A DNA stretch of 64,000 nt, taken from NCBI GenBank assembly GCA_029641185.1, contig JAPWGK010000006.1, positions 248,001 to 312,000 on the forward strand, written 5' to 3'. The notes beneath the pieces are model-generated. The model did no database searches, was not told where the DNA came from, and saw nothing but the letters and a program-made list of their open reading frames with translations. How positions within the stretch are numbered: the stretch's first letter is position 1; each line of letters begins with the position of its first letter. Below are positions 12,342 through 23,786 of the stretch, in pieces. The DNA comes from Pseudofabraea citricarpa. Its lineage: Eukaryota > Ascomycota > Leotiomycetes > Helotiales > Dermateaceae. The position numbers and the translations under genes are program-made.

Positions 12342-13954
12342 ATGTCTCTCGATACGCGCAGAAACGACATGCTCGAGAAAGACGAACCGGTTTCTGATGG
12401 ATCCATGCCAGACAAAGACATCGAGCCTGCTTTAGCCACTCGAGGTGAGGATGGCTCAAAGATTCCAGTGGAGGCCGCACCAGATGGTGGCCTAGAAGCA
12501 TGGATGGTCGTCGGCGGTGCATGGTGTACATCATTCTGCAGTTTTGGCTGGATCAACAGTACGTCTCCAAGAAGATTTTCTCTTTTTAATAAAAAGAAAG
12601 TTGATAGACAAGCTACTGACACAATACCAGGCGTGGGTATATTCGAGGAGTACTACGAATCTGACCTTCTCAAGGACTACTCATCCAGCACCATTTCGTG
12701 GATCGTCTGCTTCGAGATATTTTTCGTGCTAGCCATGGTAAGATACCTAACATCTTCCAAGCACCCCGAGTGTTTTTTTCTTTCTTTCTTCCAACCACGA
12801 CTAAGCATAAACGATAGACTCCCATAGTCGGCAAGCTCTATGACAACTATGGGCCACGATGGCTTCTGGTCGGCGGCACGTTCATGCATGTCTTCGGCTT
12901 GATGATGGCGTCCATCTCGACAGAATACTACCAGCTCTTACTTTCGCAAGGGATCTGCAGTGCCATCGGCGCGAGCGCCATGTTCTTGCCAGGTACGTCT
13001 GTCCTATTATCTCTCTCTAGCGCCACGAACTCCGAATACTGACTTTGCATCAGCATTCAACTGCGTCGCCGGCTACTTCGACAAAAACAGAGCCGCAGCC
13101 TTCGGGATTCTGGCGACGGGATCCAGCACGGGCGGCGTCATCTTCCCCATCATGGTCGGCCGCCTGATCAGAGAGGTCGGCTTTCCCTGGACCATGAGGA
13201 TTTCGGCATTCCTCATCCTGGCCCTGCTGATCGTTGCGAACCTGACGGTCCGAGCCAGGGTCGCGCCGAAGCCCAGCCCGTTCCTCCTCAAGGAGTTCGT
13301 TCATCCCTTTACGGAAGTGGCTTTCTTGCTGGCCGTGATTGGAAACTTCTTTTTCGCCTTTGGCGTCTTCGTTCCGGTTGTGTATATCGTCCTGCAGGCT
13401 ACAGCAGAAGGCATGGATAAGGGCCTATCTCAGTATCTCCTTGCGATGCTGAACGCAGCCAGGTGCGTCCATACCCATTGAGAAAGAAAAGAAAACTGGC
13501 GATGGTCGCTGATGTGATTTGTAGTCTCTTTGGTCGTCTTTCCGCCGGTATCGTGGCAGATAAGGTTGGACGATTCAACGTCTTCTTCATCGCCTGCTCC
13601 GTCACCGGTGTACTGTGTCTGGCGTTATGGATCCCCGCAACAGGAAACGCCGCCATCATTATATTTTCCATCCTCTTTGGCTTTACCTCCGGGGCGTATG
13701 CATCGCTCGGCCCTGCCCTCGTGGCACAGATCTCCCCCATTGAACAGATCGGAATCAGGACCGGTTTATTCTTCGCTGTCTCTTCCATCTCAGGCCTGAC
13801 GGGAGGCCCGATAGCTGGGGCGATCCTAGCACATATGAATGGATCCTTCGTCGGTGTAAAAGTATTCTCCGGAGTGCTTTGCTTAGGAGGTGCTTTCTTT
13901 ATCCTCTGTGCCAGAGTCTATAAGACCGGTTTTAAACTCGCGAAGAAGTTTTGA
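12342..13954 (+). CDS. MFS transporter, monocarboxylate-carrier (MCT) type
   Basis: Predicted plasma-membrane carrier of 445 residues. Exons: 12342-12558, 12631-12737, 12818-12992, 13054-13462, 13525-13954, with introns of 61-80 nt and all phases consistent. After a hydrophilic N-terminus comes APDGGLEAWMVV, the typical fungal MCT entry into helix 1, then about twelve hydrophobic segments. The DNYGPRW loop lies between helices 2 and 3, and GRLSAGIVADKVGRF between helices 7 and 8. Such proteins move small organic acids or siderophore-like compounds. The substrate is unknown. It is convergent with the Zn2Cys6 regulator at 14314 and divergent from the AIF-like gene, so co-regulation is possible but not shown. 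Confidence 0.9.
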
Positions 13955-14313
13955 ACTCATTGTAGTAGGAGGGGATACAATCAGAAGATAGTAGTAGCTT
14001 TATGGCCACATAGATAATATGATAGATTGAGTGTAGAGTAATAGACCTAATTCCCCTCCGTGTTTTGTTTTGGTGTTGGAATATATCAGTGGAAACCCTT
14101 GGAGCAATAACCGGCGCCAACGCAGCAATTCACCGTGCAATACAAGATATCTTTAAACTCCTTACTTAGCTGCTGTCAAAAATACCGATACATACCTACC
14201 TAGTACTGCCTGAAACCTGCCCAGTGCCACAACGCCAAATTCAATCCATATATTTAAATAACGAGCGACCGTTGAAATAAATGAATATTCAAAAACTGTA
14301 CAAAATAACCAGC
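13955..14313. other. Convergent intergenic region
   Basis: A 359-bp stretch between the 3' ends of the MFS carrier and the Zn2Cys6 regulator. It is AT-rich, and nothing beyond 3' flanks is seen. Confidence 0.5.
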
Positions 14314-16615
14314 TCACAAGCCTCGCATCCCCTGGTCGTCTGTGAAATTCGTCCAGTCGAAGAAATCCGTCTGTCCGGCTGCATCCCACCCTGGGAATCC
14401 GCTCGAGATCTCAGATTCTGCACTGAAATCCTGCAGCCAAGCAGACTCATCTGCATCAGTGAGGGTTAGGTCCGGTGGATTCAACAAGGCTCTCATCCGC
14501 TCGGCTTTAGCCTTCAGTTGTAGCATGAAAGACCATTTTGGCCCATGGTTGTAGCCATAGCCATAGAGCCTAAATGTGTCATCAATAGCCTTGAACGCCC
14601 GAGCGGAGTTGGGACTGTTGGGCTTGATGCACAAGTATCGCAAAACGCATGTGAATATGTAGTACTGGAAGAACGTCCGTATATACCACATGAATCCTTT
14701 CAGCATCTCGTCGGAGAAGATTTCCAAGTGGCTTTCGATAATCACGCATGCCTCGAGGAGCACCTCTTCGTCTCTGCAAGGATTCTTCCGCGTTTCGTCT
14801 GTTCCGAACATTGGCTGCTGGTGGCGTAGTAGAAAGTCCAATTTAGATAGACATCCTCGAGCCATCAGGGCTGTGATGCGTTGCACTGGGACGTTTTCGT
14901 TGCAGTGCTTTAGGTACGCGTTCTGGACGTGGTCAAAATGTGCCTTTAGAACTTCACTCCTCGAACTCTGGGTTGGCATAGTGGCAGAAGAGGGCCCAAT
15001 ACTCTGAACCACACGCGGACCAATATATGCTTGCTCCATCTGGATGCGAGATATCGTCATCTCAGTCCATTTCTCCTTGGCCACTGGTAGAGAAGTCATA
15101 TCGATCGAAAGGTCAGAATCGTCTATGTTTAGTGGCAGTTCTGTGTCAGAAGAGGAGTCGACGCTGGAGAGACTGATACCCAGATCTTCTGTTGCGCGAA
15201 CATCCATCGTATCTATGTGATGCCAAAGCCGTCGTCTCATTTCTGATTCGAAAGGAGAGAGGCCAAAATTCTTGCCATCTCGGTGAAGGCCCACGGATTT
15301 TGCAAGCCTCAGAACAAGCCCATTCAGAGCCCAAGAAGCACGGCCGACATGATGTGCTCGGAGACATGTCTGTTTGTCAGTCATAAGGATACGCTTGAGG
15401 TTATACTGACTTACAATGTATATTGTTAAAGCTTGCAATGATCTCATGCTCGGACAGTCCAAGATGTTAGATCTGGAGAGTGTTTGCTCAATGCCCCTTT
15501 TATATTTATCCAACGCTTTATCCTTGGGTTGGTTGAGCAAATTAGCGACCTCGCCTGAAGATAAACTTGTAGTAGCGGCAAAATAAATCGAGAACAACAA
15601 TGCTATCATATCTTCTGGAGCATTATTGGGATCAGTAATCGCACCGTATAGATCGACCTGAGCGAGTAGATACCCTAATGTCAGCACAGCTTATCGCAGA
15701 AATTCCAAAGAACCACTTCTCTCATTTAAAGGAGCTTGGAATAATATATGTTCCCTTGGAATTTGACCGTTTTGCTTTTGAAAAACTTAAATGCCTTTAA
15801 GATTTCTACCGGAGATCTACGTACCTGAATGGTTGGAATATGAAGAATTTTAACCATTGGGTCAACATTCCGGATGAATATTTGCCATAGCTGAGTCGCT
15901 TGCCAACGGGTAGGAAATAAGGAATGAAAATCACTGCTTGTGCTACCAAACCCAAAAACAATACCGCCATTGTCGAACGAGAGTACAGTTGGCGGGGTTT
16001 TTTCATCTGTCCGTGGGGTTCCCATCACTGATCGAAGTTCGTCTTCCTTTACATAGAACGCGGTTAGCTACGGTGAGTAACCTTTTAAGATTGCAAAAGC
16101 TTTCTCGAACTTGAGAATTCCAGCTGTAGGTGGATACGTACTTCTGTGAGGATTTTTGAAAGAAGAAGCTCGTTAAAGTAACGGCTGGTTCCACCCTCTC
16201 GAACAAGCAGCTCAGATGTTGGAGAAGATTCTTCTGTTTGAAAGTCACTCTCAGGGGCTCTATCCAGAGGTATCTGAGATGGCAAAGCAGATTCAATATC
16301 TACACCTTTTGAAGCGGTATTTTTGGAGAGTGCCGTTATGGTTCGCTCAAGGCGTGCAACCCTCGCTGCAACCTCGTTGATGGTCGTCTTGTGCTGTCGT
16401 CTCTCGTTTCGTTGTTGCACCGAAGGATAACAACACAGCACATCAACCCGGGCACAATTAGAGCACGGCGAGTTTTTGTCGCATCGAATCTTTCTTTGAT
16501 GACACATTAAACATGATCGTTCAACTTTCTTGTGCCGCGATGACGGCGATGCTGAGGAAATGGCTGGTTCATTCTGGAAACCATCATACTGAGGAGCTTG
16601 ATATTGAGTCTCCAT
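14314..16615 (-). CDS. Zn2Cys6 transcription factor with fungal-specific regulatory domain
   Basis: Predicted nuclear regulator of 664 residues. Exons on the minus strand: 16142-16615, 15825-16046, 15415-15657, 14314-15369, all joined in phase 0. The binuclear zinc cluster has cysteines at 35, 38, 45, 51, 54 and 61 (spacing 2-6-5-2-6), followed by a short coiled region (AARVARLERTITALS). The middle carries fungal transcription-factor domain landmarks: FPTRWQATQLWQIF, LLFSIYFAATTSLS, and AHHVGRASWALNGLVLRLAKS followed by MRRRLWHHIDTMD. The third intron (15370-15414) is only 45 nt and stop-free, so it could be mistaken for coding sequence. The neighbouring MFS carrier is a possible target. The target genes and inducer are unknown. 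Confidence 0.9.
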
Positions 16616-17791
16616 AATTACTTAATGAGTTTTGTAGGGGCACCAGGGGTGTGAGGAGAACTTGTTGACTTAGCTCGTCTGATTGATTTGTGAGCGAGTT
16701 CTGGTAATAACCTAGAATCTTTGACAATGCGCGGTCGGGTTATCTTATCAGATCAGATCTTTAATCACGTGGCTTACAAAACTCGGGATATTCGAAAGCC
16801 CGTCGGCTTTAGCATATTAACAGCCTTCAGTTCCTGACGTTTTCCTCTTCTTCTGTTTTCTTTTCTTCTTCTTTTCTTAATGTTTGTTTGGATAGCCTAA
16901 TCCTCTAAATATCCTGCTAGGTATCTAGGCACGGTATTGTAATAGCTTTGTACTGTTTTTGTTAGATCCTTATTCTGGGGAAATATCTACCCGGAGATAC
17001 CTGACCTTACTAGCGAGTGAAGCATCGGCATGGCTAAGTTCTTAAGGGGCTGACTACTTAGCATTCAAAACCAGGTATTAACTACATAGACTTTTTAAAG
17101 AGAAACCTATATAACGGTTAGGCTTAGTAAGTAGGATTCGAATTAAAGTTTCAAGTTGGGATTATTCTGAGGTTCAAGGGACGGCGAGAGTTCCCCTTTC
17201 AGGCATATCTTACATTATTTTTAAAAGATACTATGATAAAAAGAGAACTCCCGTCTGGATTTCTAAGTAAGATTATTAATACCTTAACAGAAAGCTTGAT
17301 ATCGCGAGGTTGATTAGTTAATCCCCTTGCTTTGAATACTAATTATATGGTGTTGAATGCCAAATAGATGAACCGCTTCCTTAATCTTGGGGTAGCGAAC
17401 AAATTTGAAAGGAATACCAACTAAGAGCAAAGAAGAAAAACTCTCCTCTTAAACCTCGGAATCAGACATGTCTTGGGATCTCCAACTAATGATAATTCTC
17501 TTAACACCGACGGATATAGAGCAATTAAACTTTCGGGGAGTGCGGCAACACGGCCGTACGGCCGTATAAGCCTCAGAATGACGTTGTCGGCCGGCACGCC
17601 ATTTTCGGCGGACCAAGAAGGAATCTCGGGATATGGGTTTCATTTTTGCTCGAGGGCTTTTTCTGTTATAAAGACAAAAGGCGCCCTTCTCTACCAATTT
17701 AGTTCATATCAAACGGCAAAAAAAACCAAGTGTACGTCAAGCAAATATATAACATCTTTTATTCAAATCAGTAAATCGCGGAACCCTCACC
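16616..17791. other. AT-rich intergenic region
   Basis: 1.18 kb between the divergently transcribed Zn2Cys6 regulator and FMP52. A CACGTG at 16766-16771 lies about 150 bp upstream of the regulator. The middle part (16.9-17.45 kb) is AT-rich with no usable open frame. No gene is seen. Confidence 0.5.
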
Positions 17792-18550
17792 ATGACTTCA
17801 ACAGCTATCGTTGGCTCAACCGGCCTTGTCGTAAGCACCTAAATTACCTCCCCCCGCATCGCAGGATGCTGTACGCCAGTAGCTAACACATAAGCCAAAT
17901 AGGGCTCGCACATCCTCTCTACACTTCTATCACTGCCCTCGATTAGCAGCATCCACGCACTCGCGCGCCGCGAGCCCAAGGAGAAAGATGCCAAGCTGAC
18001 ACCACTGGTATCGAGCGAGAGCTCGGAATGGGCCAGCAAGCTATCGGCCATCCAGCCAGCGCCAGGAGTCTTCTACAGTGCACTTGGAACGACGCGGGCA
18101 GCAGCCGGCGGGGTCGAAAACCAGCGCAAGATCGATCACGACTTGAACCTGGCGCTGGCGCAAGCGGCCAAGAATGCAGGCGTCAAGGTCTACGTGCTCA
18201 TCTCGACATCGGGGGCTTCCGCTACGTCGAATATGGCATACCCGAAGATGAAGGGCGAGTTGGAAGAGGCCGTGAAGGGATTGGGGTTTGACCATACCGT
18301 GCTCGTGAGACCTGGTTTGATCGTGGGCGATAGAGATGAATTCAGAGGGCCTGAGTTACTGGCTAGGAAAGTCGCTGGGTTCATGGGCATATTTGGATTG
18401 AAGGACGGGTGGGCTCAGGATGCGGATGTCATTGCCAAAGCTGCTGTGAGTGCTGGACTAAAGGCATTGGCAGGTGAAGCACCCAAGGGTGTTTGGGAGA
18501 TTGGTCAGCCTGAGGTGATCAAGTTGGGAAGGACTGAGTGGAAAGCTTAG
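17792..18550 (+). CDS. FMP52: FMP52-like NAD(P)-binding protein of the mitochondrial outer membrane
   Basis: Predicted 228-residue extended short-chain dehydrogenase-like protein. A small first exon (17792-17830, MTSTAIVGSTGLV) is followed by a 72-nt intron (17831-17902) and exon 2 (17903-18550, GSHILSTLL). Joining the exons gives the dinucleotide-binding GSTGLVGSHIL motif. The rest fits the fungal FMP52 family: YSALGTTRAAAGG, the conserved STSGASATS stretch, YPKMKGELEEAV, and RPGLIVGDR. The length matches the family (about 230 residues). Yeast Fmp52 was found in the mitochondrial outer membrane. No reaction is established for it. Confidence 0.9.
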
Positions 18551-18789
18551 ATCAGACTCTTTGTCATTTTGTGTACAGTTCTTTGCGAGGAGTTTATGGG
18601 ATACCTGTGTTTCTGTGTCAGCATGAAAAGAATTAGAATTAGAAGGGTTGATAAAGTGATCGATTGGACAGTCAGTACAAAGCGCAAGACCTAGTAACTA
18701 AGTCTCAACCCCAGCTCCGAAGAGGCTTCACACATGCATATGCACCCCAAACGCTATTTACAAATCACCGGTATTAACATATCCATGTC

Positions 18790-19209
18790 TCATAGCTTGC
18801 CAGATTTCGGAGGGCTTCCACCACCACTCTTCTCTCCCTGTCCCTGACCTTTCTCCTCACCACCGTGTGCCTCTTTCCCGCCTTGTTTGCTAACGTCGGG
18901 GTTGGCAGGACTGACTTCAAGCGGGTTCTGGTTGTTTCCTTCTCCAGCCTTCTTCTTCTCTGCCTTGGGGTCTGTCGTGTCGGGGTCGAAAGCTGCCTCT
19001 TGCTCATGGGCCGCAAGATCGTCGGTTCCGCTCTTGCTATACTCGGTCGCGTCCGTATTGATACTATTACGGTCCTGGCTGTCTTTCCGAGGGAATCTAA
19101 GAGAGCTTGTGTGTGAGAGAGGACGGATTGAAGAGCGGATGCTGATGTGCTGTGGATTCGGTCGCAGATATCTGATAGTACTGAGTCGGAGGAGGGTTGT
19201 TGGTGCCAT
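18790..19209 (-). CDS. Conserved small fungal protein, likely mitochondrial, unknown function
   Basis: Predicted 139-residue protein starting at the ATG at 19209. An upstream non-ATG extension of the frame is ignored. The N-terminus (MAPTTLLRLSTIRYLRPN, then SSIRPLSHTSSLRF) is basic, hydroxylated and free of acidic residues, as in mitochondrial targeting peptides. The mature part is hydrophilic and glycine/lysine-rich and contains KDSQDRNSINTDATEYSKSG and NPLEVSPANPDVSK. I recall these from unnamed proteins in many Pezizomycotina. No catalytic motif is visible. It is convergent with FMP52, whose stop is 239 bp away. Confidence 0.75.
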   Translation of the reverse strand: MAPTTLLRLSTIRYLRPNPQHISIRSSIRPLSHTSSLRFPRKDSQDRNSINTDATEYSKSGTDDLAAHEQEAAFDPDTTDPKAEKKKAGEGNNQNPLEVSPANPDVSKQGGKEAHGGEEKGQGQGEKSGGGSPPKSGKL

Positions 19210-19638
19210 ATTTTGATTTGTTAAGAATATCAACGTTTTCAGATGTAAAAGTGACAATGAAGCTGTGGCGAAGAGATATTTGTGATAGAGGCAGGAATTG
19301 AATGGTTTGACTGGCTTACGAAGTGAGGGTCAGTTTTCGATGAGCTTGATGTGAGCTTCTGGCGATGTCGTCATGCCCCTCGTTTAATCCCATGATATGC
19401 CATGTTCAGCTCGCTAACTTTGAACATTGCAGTACTATGAAGTACTCACATTTCACATCAACAGCCAAGGAAAATGATAAGTTTACATAATTTCGAGATA
19501 ATCTATGTTACTTTTGCGACAAAACTACAGAACGCCATCATATCAATCATGACTGCCCACCCATCCTCATCTAGGTCATCATTATCATAGAGCCAATTAA
19601 GCGTAAACTCCTGTATCCAAGTCTAGAAATCGATACCT

Positions 19639-22600
19639 TTACCATCTTCTGGCATAAACTGGGTCTTCCTTGGTTGTGGAAGTGCGAACAGGAGGTGTCG
19701 TTCTGCGCTCAGAACTTTCTCGGCTTGGTCCAGAATTCTCGATTACCCGCTCCTTTAAAATCCTCGGCTTTGCACCGATATCATAATTTGCGGAAGAGGG
19801 CGGGGCAGTATGTTCTGCATCACGACGGAATAGTTGTAGAATCTCTTTCATACCAAGCTTTCCAGCGTTATTCTTTGGACCGCCTTCGATTGTTTGATTG
19901 GCCAGCTCTCTCTTCTTTTCCTGAAGATCAAGGATTCGTTCCTCGACAGAATCTTTGATTGTGATCTTGTAAACAATCACGTCTATCTTCTGGGTTAGAC
20001 GATGCACACGATCAATAGCTTGCTCTTCCACAAACTATAAAATGTCAGCAGGTATTTAAAAAATCAATATGGGTTGACTTACAGGATTCCAGAATGGCTC
20101 CAATATGACGACACGAGTGGCAGCAGTAAGATTAAGCCCCAAAGATCCACACTTGAGACTGCAAAGTAGAATTCTGCAGTTGGCATCGGTTCTCAACTTG
20201 TTGAGACTTGCTTCTCTAAGGTCGTTCCTCATGCTTCCATCATACCTAGTAAACTTGAAGCCTTTCTGGCGCAGGAAAGGTTCAATTAGATCAAGCATTG
20301 AAGTGAATTGCGAGAAAACGATGAACTTGTGTTGCACAATCTCTTGGCCAAGAATTTTGAGCAAGTGATGAATCTTCGTTGAGGCGACCATGGTCGCTAA
20401 TTGTGCTTCATCCTCAGACGACGATTGAAATTCATCCTCAACTTCTGAACCAGAACCAGAATCAGAGCCAGAATCGGAATCGGATCCGGAGTCTGTCTCA
20501 GCATCAGAGTCATCAAGAATGGCTTTCTTCTTTCGAGGCTTGACATCCTGGATATCGGGGAACGTGTCGTCATCTGAACCAATCCAGTCTCCTCCCCCTT
20601 CAGCGTTCTCATCCTCAAGCCCACCGGCCTTACCCAAGGTAATGGATTCCCCTCCTTTCTTTGGTACGATCCATTCGCCTTCCTCTTCCTCGTCATCACT
20701 ATCTTGGATGATAGCGCGATTCCGAGGTTTGCGAACAACTTGCTGTTCTTCTTGAACCCGCTTCTTCTTGTGTTTCTTATCTTTGCGTGATTTGTGTTTT
20801 ATTTGAACCAAGTTCAAGTCTGCCTCGCAGTCCAAACAGCGAATGGCACCCTGGGAGACGGCTTCTTTGCCTAACTCAAGCTGGCATACTTCACACTTCT
20901 TTGAGCCAACCCCAAGGTTACCGAACATATCAGCCATGTCATCAACATCTTGAGAAGTGGTCTTGGACTTCTTTGGGACATCTGTCTCTGCAGATAGTGC
21001 ATCACTATCTTTGCCCAATTTGCCCGCAACAAGCTTTGGGTGATTGCAAGCTTGTCGAAGACGAAGCAGTAAAACCAAGGCGCTTGCATAATTGACCTTT
21101 TCTCCCCCCATCATTTGTTCCAAGCTCTTATCAGTACGTTGCTCGAGACGCTCGTAAAATTGGCGTTCTTCAGGTGAGAATTCTGCGAAAACCTTCTCAA
21201 TTTTACGCTCTGTGACTTTGAAGCCGGTCGTGCTGCCTTGTCCGGGGGCAGAAGGCTTGCCTCCTGGATTCAATGCCCCCTCCTTCTTCAAAATGTCCTT
21301 AGTGCGGCGCTTCATGAAGATCTTGAGGTAGTGACGAAGACGCTTAATTGCAACATCACCTCTACCGTTTTTCATGGGACGATCAATTTGATCTTTCCAT
21401 TCTCGTAGGTCATCGTAAGGCTTGATACGCAAGAACTTTATTAAGCTCTGGAGCTCATCCAAGTTGTTTTGCATAGGTGTTCCCGTTAAGCACCATCTAT
21501 ACTCACTTCGCAATGAGTAGCAAGCTTGGGTTGCCTTCGCATTTCGATTCTTGATTGTATGTGCTTCGTCGAGAATGACTCGGTACCAGTGAAGACCGAA
21601 GCAGCCAACCTTAATACCATTTTCTCCGTCTGAAGAACTGCCAAACTCAGAGACTAGGATTTGGTAAGTTGTGATAACAACATCATACTTCTTGAGATCG
21701 GTAAAACGCTTTGTGCGTTGGGGACCATGGTGGACGCAGACCCGAAGGGTATGAGAACTCGAAACTTTCTCCTTGATCTCAAGCTCCCATTGTCGAATTA
21801 ATGCAAGAGGAGCCACCACTAGTGTGCACTTCTCAAGACCCGAAGGCAATTTGCGGGTAACAGCTTCTGCGTCTGTCGCTGTCGGTTTAGGATTTGTGAC
21901 AATGAGAGCGATAGACTGCAGGGTCTTGCCAAGTCCCATATCATCTGCAAGAATACCGCCCTTAGGAACCTTGCCCTTCTTGCCAGTACCAAGCTCTCTA
22001 CCTCTCATCCATTCCACACCTTCGACTTGATGAGGTAGTAGTTTGACATTAATCCCCTCCACACTGCCATCGTCTTCTTCTTCCTCCTCCTCTTCTACTT
22101 CAAAGGTTTCTCCTGATTCGCGTGTTTCGGCATGGCCAACAGACAAGTCTTTGAGTTTAGCTATTAATCCTTCCGAATCAGACACCTGCTTCTTCTTGCG
22201 AGATCGTGTTCTAGGCATTTCGTCATCATCTTCGATGGCCCCCTCCAAGAGCGATTTAAGGTCCTCAGCAGCTTTGGCAGGATCGACGAACGTATATGGA
22301 TCAGCAGGCGCCATAGGATCTCGGTAGGTGTTGGTCGTGGAGTAATTATCTTTTGTAAGATCAACAAAGTTGGTTGCCTGTCCATGGTTGATAGATTGAA
22401 AACCACCAGATGTACTTCCCATAGACCCGAAGGTTTGTGGTTGCATAGGCCGCGTGGTTGTGTATGAGACGGCGCCTGGGGCTGGTGCGCGATATGCTGC
22501 TGGATTATTTGATGGAGCTCTGCGAATAATGTTAAATCTTGTTGGGAGGGCGGAGGAAGGTGTCTTACTCATATGCGCTGCTAGAATGATAATCCGCAGG

Positions 22601-23395
22601 AGCTCTAGGTTGCAAGGGGTTCAAGACTTTCTTCACAGTATCCTTCACGGCCTGGAGATGTGGGTGTTCTGCATGGCTAATTAGCTAATTATCCAAGGGA
22701 CTGAAAATCGATGATTATACTTGGCTGGTCAGAGTCTCTGTGGTGCTCAGCTCTGAACTTTGGCTGAACAAAGACATTGGATTCCTTTTGGCGGGGCAGC
22801 GGTGACTGGGGCAGCGTGGGTTGGCCAAACTGCGGCATACTTGCTTGACCTTTTGCTGGATAAACGTTGCCTACTGCGAACGCCGTCTTTTCATTGGGTT
22901 CGGCCGGATGAAGTGGTGCCTTTGCAGGCGCTCTTTCGTTAACCATGGTGTTGTGACGAGGCTTTGCCTGGGTTTGGCGCGAGGGGCTCTGAGATAGAGA
23001 TTCGTAAAGGAATACCACCGAGCTATCCGTACCCCCTCGAGACTTGCTTGAGGCAGCTGTGGATTCTGAATATGCTTCCGGCGAGTTTGAGAATAATGAA
23101 CTGCTATTTCCCAGCTCACTCAGATTTTTGGCAACCCAACCGCTTCTGAAGTCTGGTGAATCCGAGTGCCGTCGGAGGCGAGGAAGCTCTACAGAAGGGG
23201 AATCTATGGTATGCGCCTCTATGAAGCTCCGAAAATCGTGTCGTTCCTGGGGAGAATTTGGACGTCCTGCTGTATATTTGGATCGGGGTGTTTGGATTTC
23301 GTTGATCGTGTTGCGGGGTGTGAATCCGCCTCTGAAAACAAGCGTTAGATTAGATGATAGTGGACCACAAACAATACTCCAAGGACTTACTTCAT
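19639..23395 (-). CDS. SNF2-family DNA-dependent ATPase/helicase
   Basis: Predicted 1182-residue chromatin or repair ATPase. Exons on the minus strand: 23391-23395 (ATG plus two bases), 22721-23331, 22569-22668, 20083-22519, 19639-20034; introns 59, 52, 49 and 48 nt, phases consistent. Helicase lobe 1 has Walker A DDMGLGKT (about residue 431) and DEAH (about 556). Lobe 2 has FSQFTSMLDLIEPFL, YDGSMRNDLREASL and VHRLTQKIDVIVYKI. Between the lobes lies a CxxC...CxxC zinc-binding-like segment (KCEVCQLE, RCLDCE) and a long acidic, serine-rich insert. A possible ATG at 22572 falls in the 49-nt intron 22520-22568. Reading through the upstream exons adds a proline/serine-rich N-terminus of about 240 residues. 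A further upstream ATG at 23602 is in frame with exon 1, but that stretch looks like promoter or 5' leader. The nearest named relatives are the Rad5/Rad16/ULS1-like ATPases. No RING is seen. Confidence 0.88.
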
Positions 23396-23786
23396 GGGAT
23401 CAGTTGGAGGATATTGATCTTTTACGCTAGCGTATATGAAAATCAAGGCTCCGGCCAAAGAAATTTGTCGTGCTGGTGAGGAGTATTCGAACGCGTCTTG
23501 ATGCGCGCACTTTGGGAAATGCAATTTGTTGCCATGGAGATGAAATGGGACGACACGTGACCGTGTTTTTACTGTTGTCGGAATTTGACTCGATGACAAC
23601 ATCCAGCTACAAGGGCCAACAAGTAATGATGTGTTGTTAAATATGATACTTTAATTATTGTACAGCTGATACATTGGGAATCTGCTCTCCCCTATAATTA
23701 CTTCCCAAATCTGTTTGAGATTGAGCACGCTAAAAGGCAAAGTTCCGTTAACTCCACGCTATCAACCATTCCCTCTTCGACGCTCA

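Noticed and set aside
22454..22572. Start codon at 22572 for the SNF2 gene
   Set aside because: The ATG and the following 49 nt form an intron that joins upstream coding sequence in phase.
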